Origin: Candidatus Proximibacter danicus
Lineage (GTDB): Bacteria > Pseudomonadota > Gammaproteobacteria > Burkholderiales > Rhodocyclaceae
DNA: 64,000 bases
Direction: 5' to 3'
Assembly: GCA_016710885.1 (NCBI GenBank)
Contig: JADJUC010000004.1
Span: forward strand, 162,456-226,455
Shown here: positions 10,025 through 18,980 of the stretch, piece after piece
How positions within the stretch are numbered: position 1 is the stretch's first letter
Layout: every line of letters starts with the position of its first letter
Notes under the pieces: model-generated
Seen by the model: the letters and a program-made list of their open reading frames with translations, nothing else
What the model was told of the DNA's origin: nothing
Databases searched by the model: none
Program-made: the position numbers and the translations under genes

Positions 10025-11032
10025 ATGAAATTTACCAAGAAACTGGCAGTGGGCCTGGCTGCTTGTGCATTCTCGTTTGCGGCGTTCGCGCAACAGCCGA
10101 TCGTCATCAAGTTCAGTCACGTCGTTGCGCAGGATACGCCGAAGGGCAAAGCCGCCGCATTCTTTGCTCAGAAGGCGGACGAGCTGACCAAGGGCAAGGT
10201 CAAGGTTGAGGTTTATGCCAACTCAACGCTCTATAAAGACAAGGAAGAAATGGAGGCGCTGCAGCTGGGTGCCGTCCAGATGCTGGCACCGTCGCTGGCC
10301 AAATTCGGTCCGCTCGGCGTGAAGGAATTTGAAGTCTTCGACCTGCCCTATATTTTTGACAGTTCGGACCATTTGCACAAGGTCACCGCTGGTGATGTCG
10401 GAAAGAGCCTGCTGTCCAAGCTGGAGCCGAAGGGTATTCGCGGTCTTGCTTATTGGGACAACGGCTTCAAGTCTTTCTCCGCCAATACGCCGATCAAGAC
10501 GCCGGCTGATCTGAAGGGCAAGAAATTGCGCATTCAGTCGTCAAAGGTCCTCGAAGAGCAGATTCGTGCCCTCGGCGCGCTACCGCAGGTCATGGCGTTC
10601 TCCGAGGTTTATCAGGCACTGCAGACCGGCGTGGTCGATGGTACCGAGAACCCGATTTCCAACCTTTACACCCAGAAGATGCACGAAGTGCAGAAGCATC
10701 TGACGATCACCGAGCACGGTTACCTGGGTTATGCCGTGATTGTGAACAAGAAGTTCTGGGATGGTCTGCCTGCCGACATCCGCAAGCAGCTGGATGATGC
10801 CATGGAACAGTCGACCCGTTACGCTAACCAGATCGCCAAGCAGGAGAACGACAATGCGCTGGAAGGTGTGAAGAAGTCGGGCAAGACGGCGGTGCATGTG
10901 CCAAGCAAGGACGAGCGCGCCGCCTTCAAGAAGGCGCTGGTGCCGGTGCATCAGAAGATGGAAAGCCGCATCGGAAAGGAAACGATCCAGTCGGTTTACA
11001 AGGCGACGGGTTTCGATCCGTCGAAGATGTAA
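10025..11032 (+). CDS. dctP: TRAP transporter substrate-binding protein DctP
   Basis: This is the periplasmic receptor of a tripartite ATP-independent periplasmic transporter, which binds C4-dicarboxylates or similar organic acids and delivers them to the DctQM membrane unit. The ATG at 10025 is preceded by GGAGGAGATAAGG. The 335-residue product starts with a clear Sec signal peptide (MKFTKKLAVGLAACAFSFAAFA, cut before QQPIVIKFSH). The DctP fold is shown by FSHVVAQDTPKGKAA, the conserved PADLKGKKLRIQSS segment (the substrate-carboxylate-binding arginine of the family lies in this KLRIQ strand) and GVVDGTENPISN. The first gene of dctPQM, it is likely induced through DctSR. Confidence 0.95.
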   Translation: MKFTKKLAVGLAACAFSFAAFAQQPIVIKFSHVVAQDTPKGKAAAFFAQKADELTKGKVKVEVYANSTLYKDKEEMEALQLGAVQMLAPSLAKFGPLGVKEFEVFDLPYIFDSSDHLHKVTAGDVGKSLLSKLEPKGIRGLAYWDNGFKSFSANTPIKTPADLKGKKLRIQSSKVLEEQIRALGALPQVMAFSEVYQALQTGVVDGTENPISNLYTQKMHEVQKHLTITEHGYLGYAVIVNKKFWDGLPADIRKQLDDAMEQSTRYANQIAKQENDNALEGVKKSGKTAVHVPSKDERAAFKKALVPVHQKMESRIGKETIQSVYKATGFDPSKM

Positions 11033-11094
11033 CTCGCTGATTCCATAAAAATCCCGGGTGCCGTCAGGTGCTCGGGATGTTCGGGGGAACACCA

Positions 11095-11802
11095 ATGCTC
11101 AACAGGGCACTCAATCACCTAGAAGAACTGCTCGTCACTTTCCTGATGGGAGCGGCGACGGTCATCATTTTCATCTCGGTCATGCACCGTTATCTTTCTG
11201 GCTACGCTATCCCAGTGCTTCAAGACTGGTTGCTGAGCCTCAATGTTGGCTGGGCGCAGGAACTGTGCATCATCATGTTTGTGTGGATGGCGAAGTTTGG
11301 CGCTGCCTACGGCGTGCGCACCGGCATCCACGTTGGCGTCGACGTGCTGATTAATCGCCTTGACGATAGCAAGCGCGGAAAATTCATTGTATTCGGTCTG
11401 CTGGCAGGCGCCCTTTTTACCGGCGTCGTGGCGACCCTTGGCGGCCATTTTGTCTGGGAGAACGGTGCTCACCACGCGTTCTATAGTTTCTTCGGCATGC
11501 AAATGGGCGATCTTTACGAAGGCCCGACGACGCCAGATCTCGAATGGCCGACGTGGATTGTCTATAGCGCCATACCGCTCGGTTCTTCGCTGATGTGTTT
11601 CCGTTTCCTGCAGGTGACCTGGAGCTTTCTCAAAACCGGTGAGTTGCCGCACCACGATCACGGCCACGTCGATGGTCTGGAAGAAGTAGTCCCGCCGGTC
11701 GATGTGAATCTTTACGGCATGGATGACAACTTGCATATGCACGACCTGAAGCATCCAATGGTCGGCGACAAGAAACCCGGCGACAAGAAAGGGAGCGAAT
11801 AA
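11095..11802 (+). CDS. dctQ: TRAP transporter small membrane subunit DctQ
   Basis: DctQ is the small integral membrane subunit of the TRAP transporter, which docks DctP and stabilises DctM. The ATG at 11095 (GGGGGAAC upstream) was chosen over an in-frame start at 11068. The 235-residue protein has four predicted membrane helices near residues 15-40, 58-80, 98-118 and 155-180, and the family signature WAQELCIIMFVWMAKFGAAY. The C-terminal tail is long and His/Asp-rich (HHDHGHVDGLEE... and HMHDLKHP); a metal-binding role is possible but unproven. It overlaps dctM by one base (TAATG). Confidence 0.92.
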   Translation: MLNRALNHLEELLVTFLMGAATVIIFISVMHRYLSGYAIPVLQDWLLSLNVGWAQELCIIMFVWMAKFGAAYGVRTGIHVGVDVLINRLDDSKRGKFIVFGLLAGALFTGVVATLGGHFVWENGAHHAFYSFFGMQMGDLYEGPTTPDLEWPTWIVYSAIPLGSSLMCFRFLQVTWSFLKTGELPHHDHGHVDGLEEVVPPVDVNLYGMDDNLHMHDLKHPMVGDKKPGDKKGSE

Positions 11803-13085
11803 TGAACGCTCTGGTGATTTTTGGCCTGCTGGCCGTTCTCATGCTGACCGGCATGCCGATCTCGATTTCGCTTGGCCTGACGGTACTGACCTTTCTCTTC
11901 ACGATGACCGATGTGCCGCTGGAATCAGTGGCGCTGAAGCTATTCACCGGTATCGAGAAGTTTGAAATCATGGCTATCCCGTTTTTCATTCTCGCTGGCA
12001 ACTTCCTGACGCACGGGGGAGTAGCAAAACGAATGATCAACTTTGCCACATCGATGGTTGGGCACTGGTACGGCGGCCTCGGTCTCGCCGGTGTGCTGGC
12101 CTGCGCGCTCTTTGCGGCGGTTTCCGGGTCTTCCCCGGCGACCGTGGTGGCAATCGGTTCGATCCTGCTGCCAGCCATGGTCAAAGCGGGTTTTCCGAAG
12201 AAATTCGGTGCCGGTGTTATTTCGACCTCGGGTGCGCTCGGCATTCTGATCCCGCCGTCGATCGTCATGGTGATGTATTCGGTGGCGACCAATACCTCAG
12301 TCGGGGCTCTGTTCATGGCCGGTGTCATTCCGGGTATTGCTCTGGCCTGCACACTGGGCGGCGTTACCTGGTATCGCGCAAAAAAGTTCAACTATCCTCG
12401 TCAGCAGAAGGCGACTTGGGGCGAGCGCTGGGTTTCTTTCCGTGCTTCGGTCTGGGGTTTGCTGCTGATTGTGGTGGTCATGGGCGGGATTTACTCCGGC
12501 ATGTTCACGCCGACTGAAGCGGCGGCGATGAGCGCGGTGTATGCCTTCGTTGTCGCTGTGTTCATCTACAAGGACATGAGACTGAAGGATGTGCCGAAGG
12601 TGCTGCTGAATTCGGCCAACATGTCGGCGATGCTGCTCTACATCATCACCAACGCCGTGCTGTTCTCCTTCATCATGACCAACGAGAACATTCCGCAGGC
12701 GCTGGCCGACTGGATGCTGGGCAACGGCCTCGGAATGATCACCTTCCTGCTGGCGGTGAACATCATCCTGCTGCTTGCCGGCAACTTCATGGAGCCGTCG
12801 TCGATCGTGCTGATCTTCGCACCGATCCTGTTCCCGGTGGCGATGAAGCTGGGCATCGATCCGGTGCACTTCGGCATCATCATGGTCGTGAACATGGAAG
12901 TCGGCATGTGTCACCCGCCGGTGGGCTTGAACCTGTACGTGGCCTCGGGTATCACCAAGATGGGCATCACCGAACTGACCATCGCCGTGTGGCCGTGGTT
13001 GCTCTCGATGCTCGGTTTCCTGATGGTGGTGACCTACTGGCCAGCCATGTCGACCTGGCTGCCGAAGACGCTGGGCATGATGTAA
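11802..13085 (+). CDS. dctM: TRAP transporter large permease subunit DctM
   Basis: DctM is the ion-coupled permease of the TRAP transporter. The 427-residue product is almost entirely hydrophobic helices with the conserved features ALFAAVSGSSPATVVAIG, GILIPPSIVMVMYSV, FTPTEAAAMSAVYA and NMEVGMCHPPVGLNLYV. Length matches the family (about 425). It begins within the dctQ stop codon, so the two subunits are translationally coupled, and a strong terminator follows. The transporter takes up dicarboxylates using a sodium or proton gradient; the exact substrate is inferred from the DctSR neighbours. Confidence 0.95.
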   Translation: MNALVIFGLLAVLMLTGMPISISLGLTVLTFLFTMTDVPLESVALKLFTGIEKFEIMAIPFFILAGNFLTHGGVAKRMINFATSMVGHWYGGLGLAGVLACALFAAVSGSSPATVVAIGSILLPAMVKAGFPKKFGAGVISTSGALGILIPPSIVMVMYSVATNTSVGALFMAGVIPGIALACTLGGVTWYRAKKFNYPRQQKATWGERWVSFRASVWGLLLIVVVMGGIYSGMFTPTEAAAMSAVYAFVVAVFIYKDMRLKDVPKVLLNSANMSAMLLYIITNAVLFSFIMTNENIPQALADWMLGNGLGMITFLLAVNIILLLAGNFMEPSSIVLIFAPILFPVAMKLGIDPVHFGIIMVVNMEVGMCHPPVGLNLYVASGITKMGITELTIAVWPWLLSMLGFLMVVTYWPAMSTWLPKTLGMM

Positions 13086-13116
13086 GGCCAAGTAGTTTTG
13101 TCATGGTGCTTTTGGC

Positions 13117-13146
13117 GCGGCGGGTTTTCCCGCCGCGTTTTTCTTT
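13117..13146 (+). terminator. Rho-independent terminator of dctPQM
   Basis: An 8-bp GC stem (GCGGCGGG / CCCGCCGC) with a TTTT loop is followed by GTTTTTCTTTTT, directly after dctM and before ndk. Confidence 0.88.
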
Positions 13147-13231
13147 TTGGGGTTCTGCAATCAGTAATTGGCAGGCAAAAGCTGATAAAATTTAACGTTT
13201 TACCAACTCTTTGTATTCTGGAGCTTTCACA

Positions 13232-13660
13232 ATGGCAATCGAACGTACCCTGTCCATCATCAAACCCGACGCAGTCGCCAAGAACGTGATCGGCAAGATC
13301 TATTCCCGTTTCGAGTCGAACGGCCTGAAAATCGTCGCTTCCAAGATGGCCTGGCTGTCGGCTGAAGAAGCCGGAAAGTTCTACTCTGTACATAAAGAGC
13401 GTCCTTTCTTCAAGGATCTGGTCGGTTTCATGACCTCCGGCCCGGTGATGATCCAGGCGCTGGAAGGCGAGAACGCCGTTGCCAAGAACCGCGAACTGAT
13501 GGGCGCCACCGACCCGAAGAAGGCCGAGCCGGGCACGATCCGCGCCGATTTCGCTGAATCCATCGACGCCAATGCTGTCCACGGTTCTGATGCACAGGAA
13601 ACCGCTGCCGTGGAAATCGCCTTCTTTTTCCCGGAAATGAACGTCTACTCCGGCCGCTAG
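13232..13660 (+). CDS. ndk: Nucleoside diphosphate kinase
   Basis: Ndk transfers the gamma phosphate of ATP to nucleoside diphosphates through a phosphohistidine. The ATG at 13232 gives a 142-residue protein beginning MAIERTLSIIKPDAV, the usual family N-terminus. The active-site segment NAVHGSD carries His117, and the nucleotide-binding arginines and KERPFF segment are present. It opens the long plus-strand series that continues with rlmN, 27 nt downstream, an order common in Beta- and Gammaproteobacteria. Confidence 0.97.
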   Translation: MAIERTLSIIKPDAVAKNVIGKIYSRFESNGLKIVASKMAWLSAEEAGKFYSVHKERPFFKDLVGFMTSGPVMIQALEGENAVAKNRELMGATDPKKAEPGTIRADFAESIDANAVHGSDAQETAAVEIAFFFPEMNVYSGR

Positions 13661-13687
13661 GCCGAAAGACACATTTGGCATGACCGC

Positions 13688-14782
13688 ATGACAGTCAACC
13701 TGCTCGATTTCGATGCCGAAGGCCTGACCGCCTGGTTTGCCGAGAATGGCGAAAAGCCGTTCCGCGCACGCCAGGTGCTGCGCTGGATACATCGTTTCGG
13801 GCAGAGTGATTTTGACGCGATGACCGATATCGCCAAGAGCCTGCGCGAAAAACTCAAAGCGCTGGCTGTCGTGATGCCGCCTGCCGTGGTTTCCGACAAG
13901 CTGTCGGACGACGGCACGCGCAAGTTCCTGATCGATGTCGGCGGCGGCAATGCCGTCGAGACGGTGTTCATTCCCGAAGACGACCGCGGCACGCTGTGCG
14001 TGTCGACGCAGGCCGGCTGTGCGCTGGACTGCAGTTTCTGCTCCACCGGCAAGCAGGGCTTCAACCGCAACCTGACGGTGGCCGAGATCATCGGCCAGGT
14101 GTGGCTGGCAAACCGTGCGCTGGGTGCCGACCCCAGGGGCGATCGCATCATCAGCAACGTTGTGCTGATGGGCATGGGCGAGCCGCTGGCCAACTTCGAG
14201 AACACCGTCAAGGCATTGCGCCTGATGCTCGACGACAACGCCTACGGCCTGTCGCGCCGTCGGGTGACGGTATCCACATCCGGTCTGGTGCCGGTCATGG
14301 ATCGCCTGCGCGACGAATGCCCGGTGGCCCTGGCGGTTTCGCTGCACGCGCCGAACGATGCGCTGCGCGACGAACTGGTGCCGATCAACCAGAAATACCC
14401 GCTGAAGGACCTGATGGCCGCCTGCCGGCGCTACCTGGAAAAGGCGCCGCGCGATTTCGTGACTTTTGAATACGTGATGCTCGAGGGGATAAACGACTCC
14501 GACGCGCATGCCCGGCAACTGCTCGCGCTGACGCGCGACGTGCCGTGCAAGTTCAACCTTATTCCTTTCAATCCGTTCCCCGGTTCTCCTTACCTGCGTT
14601 CGAAGTCGGATCGTATCCGCCGCTTTGCCGGCATCCTGATGGATGCCGGAGTCGTCACGACGACCCGCAAGACGCGGGGCGATGACATTGATGCCGCTTG
14701 TGGTCAGCTTGCCGGGCAGGTTCTGGACAAGACTCGCAGGACGGAACGCCGTTTCATTGAAGTGCGAGAGGCCAGATCATGA
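13688..14782 (+). CDS. rlmN: Dual-specificity 23S rRNA/tRNA C2-adenosine methyltransferase RlmN
   Basis: RlmN is a radical-SAM enzyme that methylates C2 of A2503 in 23S rRNA and of A37 in some tRNAs. The 364-residue protein has the radical-SAM cluster motif CALDCSFC with Cys111, Cys115 and Cys118, the SAM-binding MGMGEPL, and the C-terminal segment ACGQLAGQ that carries the methyl-relay cysteine. The N-terminal RlmN domain (FRARQVLRWIHRFG) is present. The end overlaps the pilW start by 4 nt. Confidence 0.96.
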   Translation: MTVNLLDFDAEGLTAWFAENGEKPFRARQVLRWIHRFGQSDFDAMTDIAKSLREKLKALAVVMPPAVVSDKLSDDGTRKFLIDVGGGNAVETVFIPEDDRGTLCVSTQAGCALDCSFCSTGKQGFNRNLTVAEIIGQVWLANRALGADPRGDRIISNVVLMGMGEPLANFENTVKALRLMLDDNAYGLSRRRVTVSTSGLVPVMDRLRDECPVALAVSLHAPNDALRDELVPINQKYPLKDLMAACRRYLEKAPRDFVTFEYVMLEGINDSDAHARQLLALTRDVPCKFNLIPFNPFPGSPYLRSKSDRIRRFAGILMDAGVVTTTRKTRGDDIDAACGQLAGQVLDKTRRTERRFIEVREARS

Positions 14783-15588
14783 TTAACTCCGGTGGCAAAA
14801 TTGCGCGAATTTTTTGCGTTATCGTTTCGGGCATGCTGCTGCCGACACTGGCGCAGTCGCAGCAGGCGAGCGGACAGAACGCACAGCAGGTTGCGGAGCA
14901 GGAGTCGCGAGCCAAGGATCCTCGCAGCCGCGCCAAAATCCATACCGAACTGGGGGCGCTCTATTATCAGGAGGGGAATATTCCGGTGGCGATGGAGGAG
15001 CTGACGATTGCCATCTACATAGACCCGACCTATGCGCCTGCCTACAGCATGCGTGCGCTTGTCCATCACTTTCTGAAAGAGCCGAAGTACGCCGAGGATA
15101 ACTTTCGCGATGCCCTGCAACATGGCCCGGATGATCCTGAAATTGCCAATAACTATGGCTGGTTCCTCTGCCAGATTGGCAGGCAAAAGGAAGGAATGCC
15201 GCATTTCGAGCGTGCCTTGCGCAACCGCCTTTATCAGACGCCTGACCGGGCCTACCTGAATGCTGGGCAGTGTGCGGTGAGCATGGGAGATCTGGCGCTC
15301 GGTGAGGAGTATTTGCAGAAGGCTTACCGTCTTACCGGTGGTAGCCCGATTGTCGCTTTGCGCATGGCTGACCTCTACTACCGTACCGGCCGCCTGATTG
15401 AAGCACGCAAGGAAATTACCGAACTGGCACGCAAGCTGGAACCCAATGCCGAGTTGCTGTGGCTTGGGGTACGCGTCGAACGCAAGCTGGAAGATCGGGA
15501 AACCGAAATGCGCTATGCAAGCCAGCTTCGGCGAAGGTTTCCGAATTCGAAGGAATATCAAGAACTGCTCAAGGGAAATTACGAATGA
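14779..15588 (+). CDS. pilW: Type IV pilus biogenesis/stability protein PilW (PilF family)
   Basis: This 269-residue TPR protein has a Sec signal-like N-terminus (helix around residues 8-25, with likely cleavage after TLAQ). Several tetratricopeptide units follow, for example AKIHTELGALYYQEGNIPVAMEEL and PEIANNYGWFLCQIGRQKEG in the usual PilF/PilW arrangement. The family acts as pilotin for assembly of the PilQ secretin ring. A typical lipobox is not evident, unlike Pseudomonas PilF. The gene sits between rlmN and rodZ and overlaps each by 4 nt, the conserved order in this bacterial group, which supports the name. Confidence 0.88.
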   Translation: MINSGGKIARIFCVIVSGMLLPTLAQSQQASGQNAQQVAEQESRAKDPRSRAKIHTELGALYYQEGNIPVAMEELTIAIYIDPTYAPAYSMRALVHHFLKEPKYAEDNFRDALQHGPDDPEIANNYGWFLCQIGRQKEGMPHFERALRNRLYQTPDRAYLNAGQCAVSMGDLALGEEYLQKAYRLTGGSPIVALRMADLYYRTGRLIEARKEITELARKLEPNAELLWLGVRVERKLEDRETEMRYASQLRRRFPNSKEYQELLKGNYE

Positions 15589-16424
15589 GCGAAATCAGCC
15601 CGGAAGAGCCAGTGGTGGAAGTTGTGGCAAAGCCTGACGTCGGCGAGCGTTTGCGTGCCGCGCGTGAAGCCTTGGGTCTGGACGTGGAGGCAGTCGCTGC
15701 CTCGCTGAAACTTTCGAAGCGCCAGATCGATGCGCTTGAGGCCGGTGATTGGAGCAAGCTGCCTGGGCATACCTTCATTCGCGGGTTTGTGCGCAACTAT
15801 GCCCGGGTAGTCAAACTTGACGCGGCAGCGCTTCTGGAAGATCTCGATGCGCCGCCGCCGACTGCGCCGCAACTGGATTTGCCGCAGAATACAAGCGCCG
15901 TACTTCCACAGAGAGGGCAGGCACAGAAGCGCGATTACGCAGCAGTGCTCGGCGGGATCGTTCTGGTTACCGTTGCTGTAGTGGCGTACTACGTTGTACC
16001 CCCCGATTTTTGGCAGCCGGCGCGGCGCGAAGTGCCACCGGCAGTGGCTGCCGAACCTGCGCCTTTGTTCCCCCCTTCTGGCTTGTCGATGACGGACACG
16101 GTTCCATCAGCAGTCGTTTCTGGAGAAGCGATCTCCGGGGTTGCCTCGATTCCTGCAACGGCTTTGGTTGCCGTTTCAACCGATTCGGGCAAGCGTCTGA
16201 AGATGCGTTTTGCGCAACCGTCATGGGTCGAAATCAGGGATGCCTCCGGTCAGACCATCTATTCGCAACTCAACCCGGCCGGGAGCGAGCGCGAAATCGA
16301 GGGGCAACCTCCGTACGTCATGGTGGTAGGCAACGCGGCGCATGTGACGGTCAGCTACCAGGGCCGGAATATTGAATTGCAGCCGCGCAGCAAGGACGAT
16401 GTGGCGCGCGTCACGGTGGAATAG
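15585..16424 (+). CDS. rodZ: RodZ-like helix-turn-helix membrane protein
   Basis: The start at 15585 overlaps the pilW stop (ATGA) and gives 279 residues; a longer upstream frame would lie inside pilW. The architecture is that of RodZ: a cytoplasmic HTH_25 domain (about residues 18-85, GERLRAAREALGLDVEAVA, LEAGDWSKLPGHTFIRGFVR), a single membrane segment near 115-136, a Pro/Ala-rich linker and a C-terminal DUF4115 domain (KMRFAQPSWVEIRDASGQ). RodZ links MreB filaments to the wall-elongation machinery and keeps rod shape. The neighbouring ispG is a standard partner gene. Confidence 0.92.
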   Translation: MSEISPEEPVVEVVAKPDVGERLRAAREALGLDVEAVAASLKLSKRQIDALEAGDWSKLPGHTFIRGFVRNYARVVKLDAAALLEDLDAPPPTAPQLDLPQNTSAVLPQRGQAQKRDYAAVLGGIVLVTVAVVAYYVVPPDFWQPARREVPPAVAAEPAPLFPPSGLSMTDTVPSAVVSGEAISGVASIPATALVAVSTDSGKRLKMRFAQPSWVEIRDASGQTIYSQLNPAGSEREIEGQPPYVMVVGNAAHVTVSYQGRNIELQPRSKDDVARVTVE

Positions 16425-16425
16425 T

Positions 16426-17664
16426 ATGGATTACAGCATCAAGCGACGCGTGACGTCTGCGGTCCAAGTTGGCCAAGTACTGGTGGGTGGCGGTGCTCCC
16501 GTAGTAGTGCAGTCGATGACCAATACCGATACGGTGGACGTCGTCGGCACTGCAGTTCAATGTGCCGAGCTTGCGCGCGCAGGCTCCGAACTGGTCCGCA
16601 TTACGGTTAACACGCCCGAAGCGGCAACGGCTGTCCCGAAAATCCGCGAGCACCTCGACCGCATGCCTGTCGATGTGCCGCTGATCGGCGACTTTCACTA
16701 CAACGGCCACCGCCTGCTGCTCGACAATCCAGCCTGCGCCGAGGCGCTGGCCAAGTATCGAATCAACCCCGGCAACGTCGGTTTCGGCAGGAAGAAGGAC
16801 GAGCAGTTCGCGCAGATGATTGAACTGGCCTGCCGCTACGACAAGCCAGTGCGCATTGGCGTGAATTGGGGCAGCCTGGATCAGGATCTGCTGGCGCGCA
16901 TGATGGACGAGAATGCGAAGCGCGCCGATCCGCTCGATTCGGTCGACATGATGCGTGCGGCCATGGTCGCCTCAGCCCTGGAATCTGCGGCCAAGGCCGA
17001 GGAACTGGGATTGCCGGGCGACCGCATCATCCTGTCGTGCAAGGTGTCCGGTGTCCAGGATCTGATCGCCATTTATCGCGACCTGTCGGCCCAATCCGGC
17101 TACGCGCTGCATCTCGGCCTGACCGAGGCCGGCATGGGCTCGAAGGGCATCGTCGCCTCGACGGCCGCGATGGCGGTGCTGCTGCAGGAAGGCATTGGCG
17201 ACACCATCCGCGTTTCGCTGACGCCGGAACCTGGCGGCAAGCGCACGCAGGAAGTAATCGTTGCCCAGGAAATGTTGCAGACCATGGGTCTGCGCGCTTT
17301 TACGCCAATGGTTACTGCTTGTCCTGGCTGCGGCCGCACGACCAGCACCTTCTTCCAGGAACTGGCGCAGACCATCCAGAACCACGTGCGCGAGAAGATG
17401 CCGCAGTGGCGCGCCGAGTACGACGGCGCCGAGAACATGACGCTGGCCGTGATGGGCTGCATCGTCAACGGACCGGGCGAATCGAAGCATGCCAACATCG
17501 GCATTTCGCTGCCGGGTACCGGTGAAGTGCCGGCGGCACCGGTGTTTGAAGACGGGGTCAAGACGGTTACCTTGCGCGGCGACAACATCGCTGCAGAATT
17601 CACGGCCATCGTGGATAACTACGTGGCCCGCACCTACAAGAGAAAGAACGCTTCCGCATCATGA
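16426..17664 (+). CDS. ispG: 4-hydroxy-3-methylbut-2-enyl-diphosphate synthase
   Basis: IspG (GcpE) reductively opens MEcPP to HMBPP, the next-to-last step of the MEP isoprenoid pathway. The ATG at 16426 is two bases after the rodZ stop; the longer frame from 16372 was rejected because it overlaps rodZ. The 412-residue protein has the TIM-barrel start VQSMTNTDT and the [4Fe-4S] region with cysteines in TACPGCGRTTSTFFQELAQ and MGCIVNGPGESKHANIG. The stop overlaps the hisS start by 4 nt. Confidence 0.97.
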   Translation: MDYSIKRRVTSAVQVGQVLVGGGAPVVVQSMTNTDTVDVVGTAVQCAELARAGSELVRITVNTPEAATAVPKIREHLDRMPVDVPLIGDFHYNGHRLLLDNPACAEALAKYRINPGNVGFGRKKDEQFAQMIELACRYDKPVRIGVNWGSLDQDLLARMMDENAKRADPLDSVDMMRAAMVASALESAAKAEELGLPGDRIILSCKVSGVQDLIAIYRDLSAQSGYALHLGLTEAGMGSKGIVASTAAMAVLLQEGIGDTIRVSLTPEPGGKRTQEVIVAQEMLQTMGLRAFTPMVTACPGCGRTTSTFFQELAQTIQNHVREKMPQWRAEYDGAENMTLAVMGCIVNGPGESKHANIGISLPGTGEVPAAPVFEDGVKTVTLRGDNIAAEFTAIVDNYVARTYKRKNASAS

Positions 17665-18980
17665 GCAACAATATCCAGGCGAAATTACAAGGAATTCGCG
17701 GGATGCCCGACATCCTGCCGGACGAGGCCGAATTCTGGGAATTGTTTGAAGACACCGTCCGTTCGTGGCTGAAAAGCTACGGCTACCGGCCTATCCGTAT
17801 GCCCATCGTTGAGCCGACGCCGCTTTTCAAGCGCGCCATCGGCGAGGTGACGGACATCGTCGAGAAGGAAATGTATTCCTTCGTCGACAGCCTCAACGGC
17901 GAGCCGCTGACGCTGCGTCCGGAAGGTACTGCCGGTTGCGTGCGTGCCGTGATCCAGCACAACCTGATCGCACAGGCTCCACAGCGCCTGTACTACATGG
18001 GCCAGATGTTCCGCCACGAGCGGCCGCAGAAGGGGCGCTACCGCCAGTTTCATCAGGTTGGCGTCGAGGCGCTCGGTTTTACCGGCCCCGATATCGATGC
18101 CGAAATGATCCTCATGGGCGCCCGTTTGTGGGACGACCTTGGCCTTGATGGCATCAAGCTGCAATTGAATACGCTCGGTCAGCCGGAAGAGCGTGCGCGC
18201 CACCGGGCCGATCTGATCATTTATTTCGAGCAGCATCAGGATATCCTCGATGAGGAGGCCAAGCGGCGGCTGCACACCAACCCGCTGCGTATCCTCGATT
18301 CGAAGAATCCGACGATGCAGGAGGTGATCGTTGGTGCGCCGAAGCTGATTGATTACCTCGGCGACGCCTCGCTCGAACATTTCAATGCCGTGCAGCAGAT
18401 TCTCCGGGACGCCGGCCTGCCTTTCGAGATCAATCCGCGCCTGGTGCGCGGGCTGGACTACTACAACCTGACCGTCTTCGAGTGGGTCACCGATCGCCTC
18501 GGCGCGCAGGGCACCGTCTGTGCCGGTGGCCGCTACGACGGCTTGGTCGGCCAGTTGGGCGGCAAGGCAGCACCGGCCTGCGGTTTCGCCATGGGGGTCG
18601 AGCGTCTCATCGCGCTGGTGCGCGATTCCGGCGGCGAGCCGGCGAAGCGCGGCACTGATGTCTATGTCGTGCACATGGGCGAGGCAGCATCGCGCATGGC
18701 TTTCCGCGTCGCTGAGGGTTTGCGCGATCAGGGCATCGATGCGGTGCTGCACTGCGGTGGCGGCTCCTTCAAGTCGCAGATGAAGAAGGCCGATGCTTCA
18801 GGTGCCGTATTCGCCGTCATCATTGGCGACGACGAAGCCGCTGCCGGCGAAGTCAGCCTGAAACCGCTGCGTGAAGCAGGCGACGAACAGAAGCGCGTCA
18901 AGGTCGATGCACTTGGCGACGCAATCATGAATTCAATGCTGGACTGGGACGAAACTACGGAAGAAGAGGAACAAGCGTAA
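17661..18980 (+). CDS. hisS: Histidyl-tRNA synthetase
   Basis: This class II aminoacyl-tRNA synthetase charges tRNA-His. The 439-residue product shows motif 2 (GQMFRHERPQKGRYRQFHQ), the histidine-specific LVRGLDYYNLTVFEW and AGGRYDGLVGQLGG, motif 3 (ACGFAMGVERL) and a C-terminal anticodon-binding domain from about residue 335. The start overlaps ispG by 4 nt, and the stop abuts the yfgM start at 18981. A separate HisZ paralogue is encoded at 26356 and serves histidine synthesis instead. Confidence 0.97.
   Translation: MSNNIQAKLQGIRGMPDILPDEAEFWELFEDTVRSWLKSYGYRPIRMPIVEPTPLFKRAIGEVTDIVEKEMYSFVDSLNGEPLTLRPEGTAGCVRAVIQHNLIAQAPQRLYYMGQMFRHERPQKGRYRQFHQVGVEALGFTGPDIDAEMILMGARLWDDLGLDGIKLQLNTLGQPEERARHRADLIIYFEQHQDILDEEAKRRLHTNPLRILDSKNPTMQEVIVGAPKLIDYLGDASLEHFNAVQQILRDAGLPFEINPRLVRGLDYYNLTVFEWVTDRLGAQGTVCAGGRYDGLVGQLGGKAAPACGFAMGVERLIALVRDSGGEPAKRGTDVYVVHMGEAASRMAFRVAEGLRDQGIDAVLHCGGGSFKSQMKKADASGAVFAVIIGDDEAAAGEVSLKPLREAGDEQKRVKVDALGDAIMNSMLDWDETTEEEEQA

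Noticed and set aside
13168..13191. TTGGCA and TAAAAT before ndk as a promoter
   Set aside because: The spacing is only 12 nt, too short for a standard sigma70 promoter; I cannot place another -35 element.
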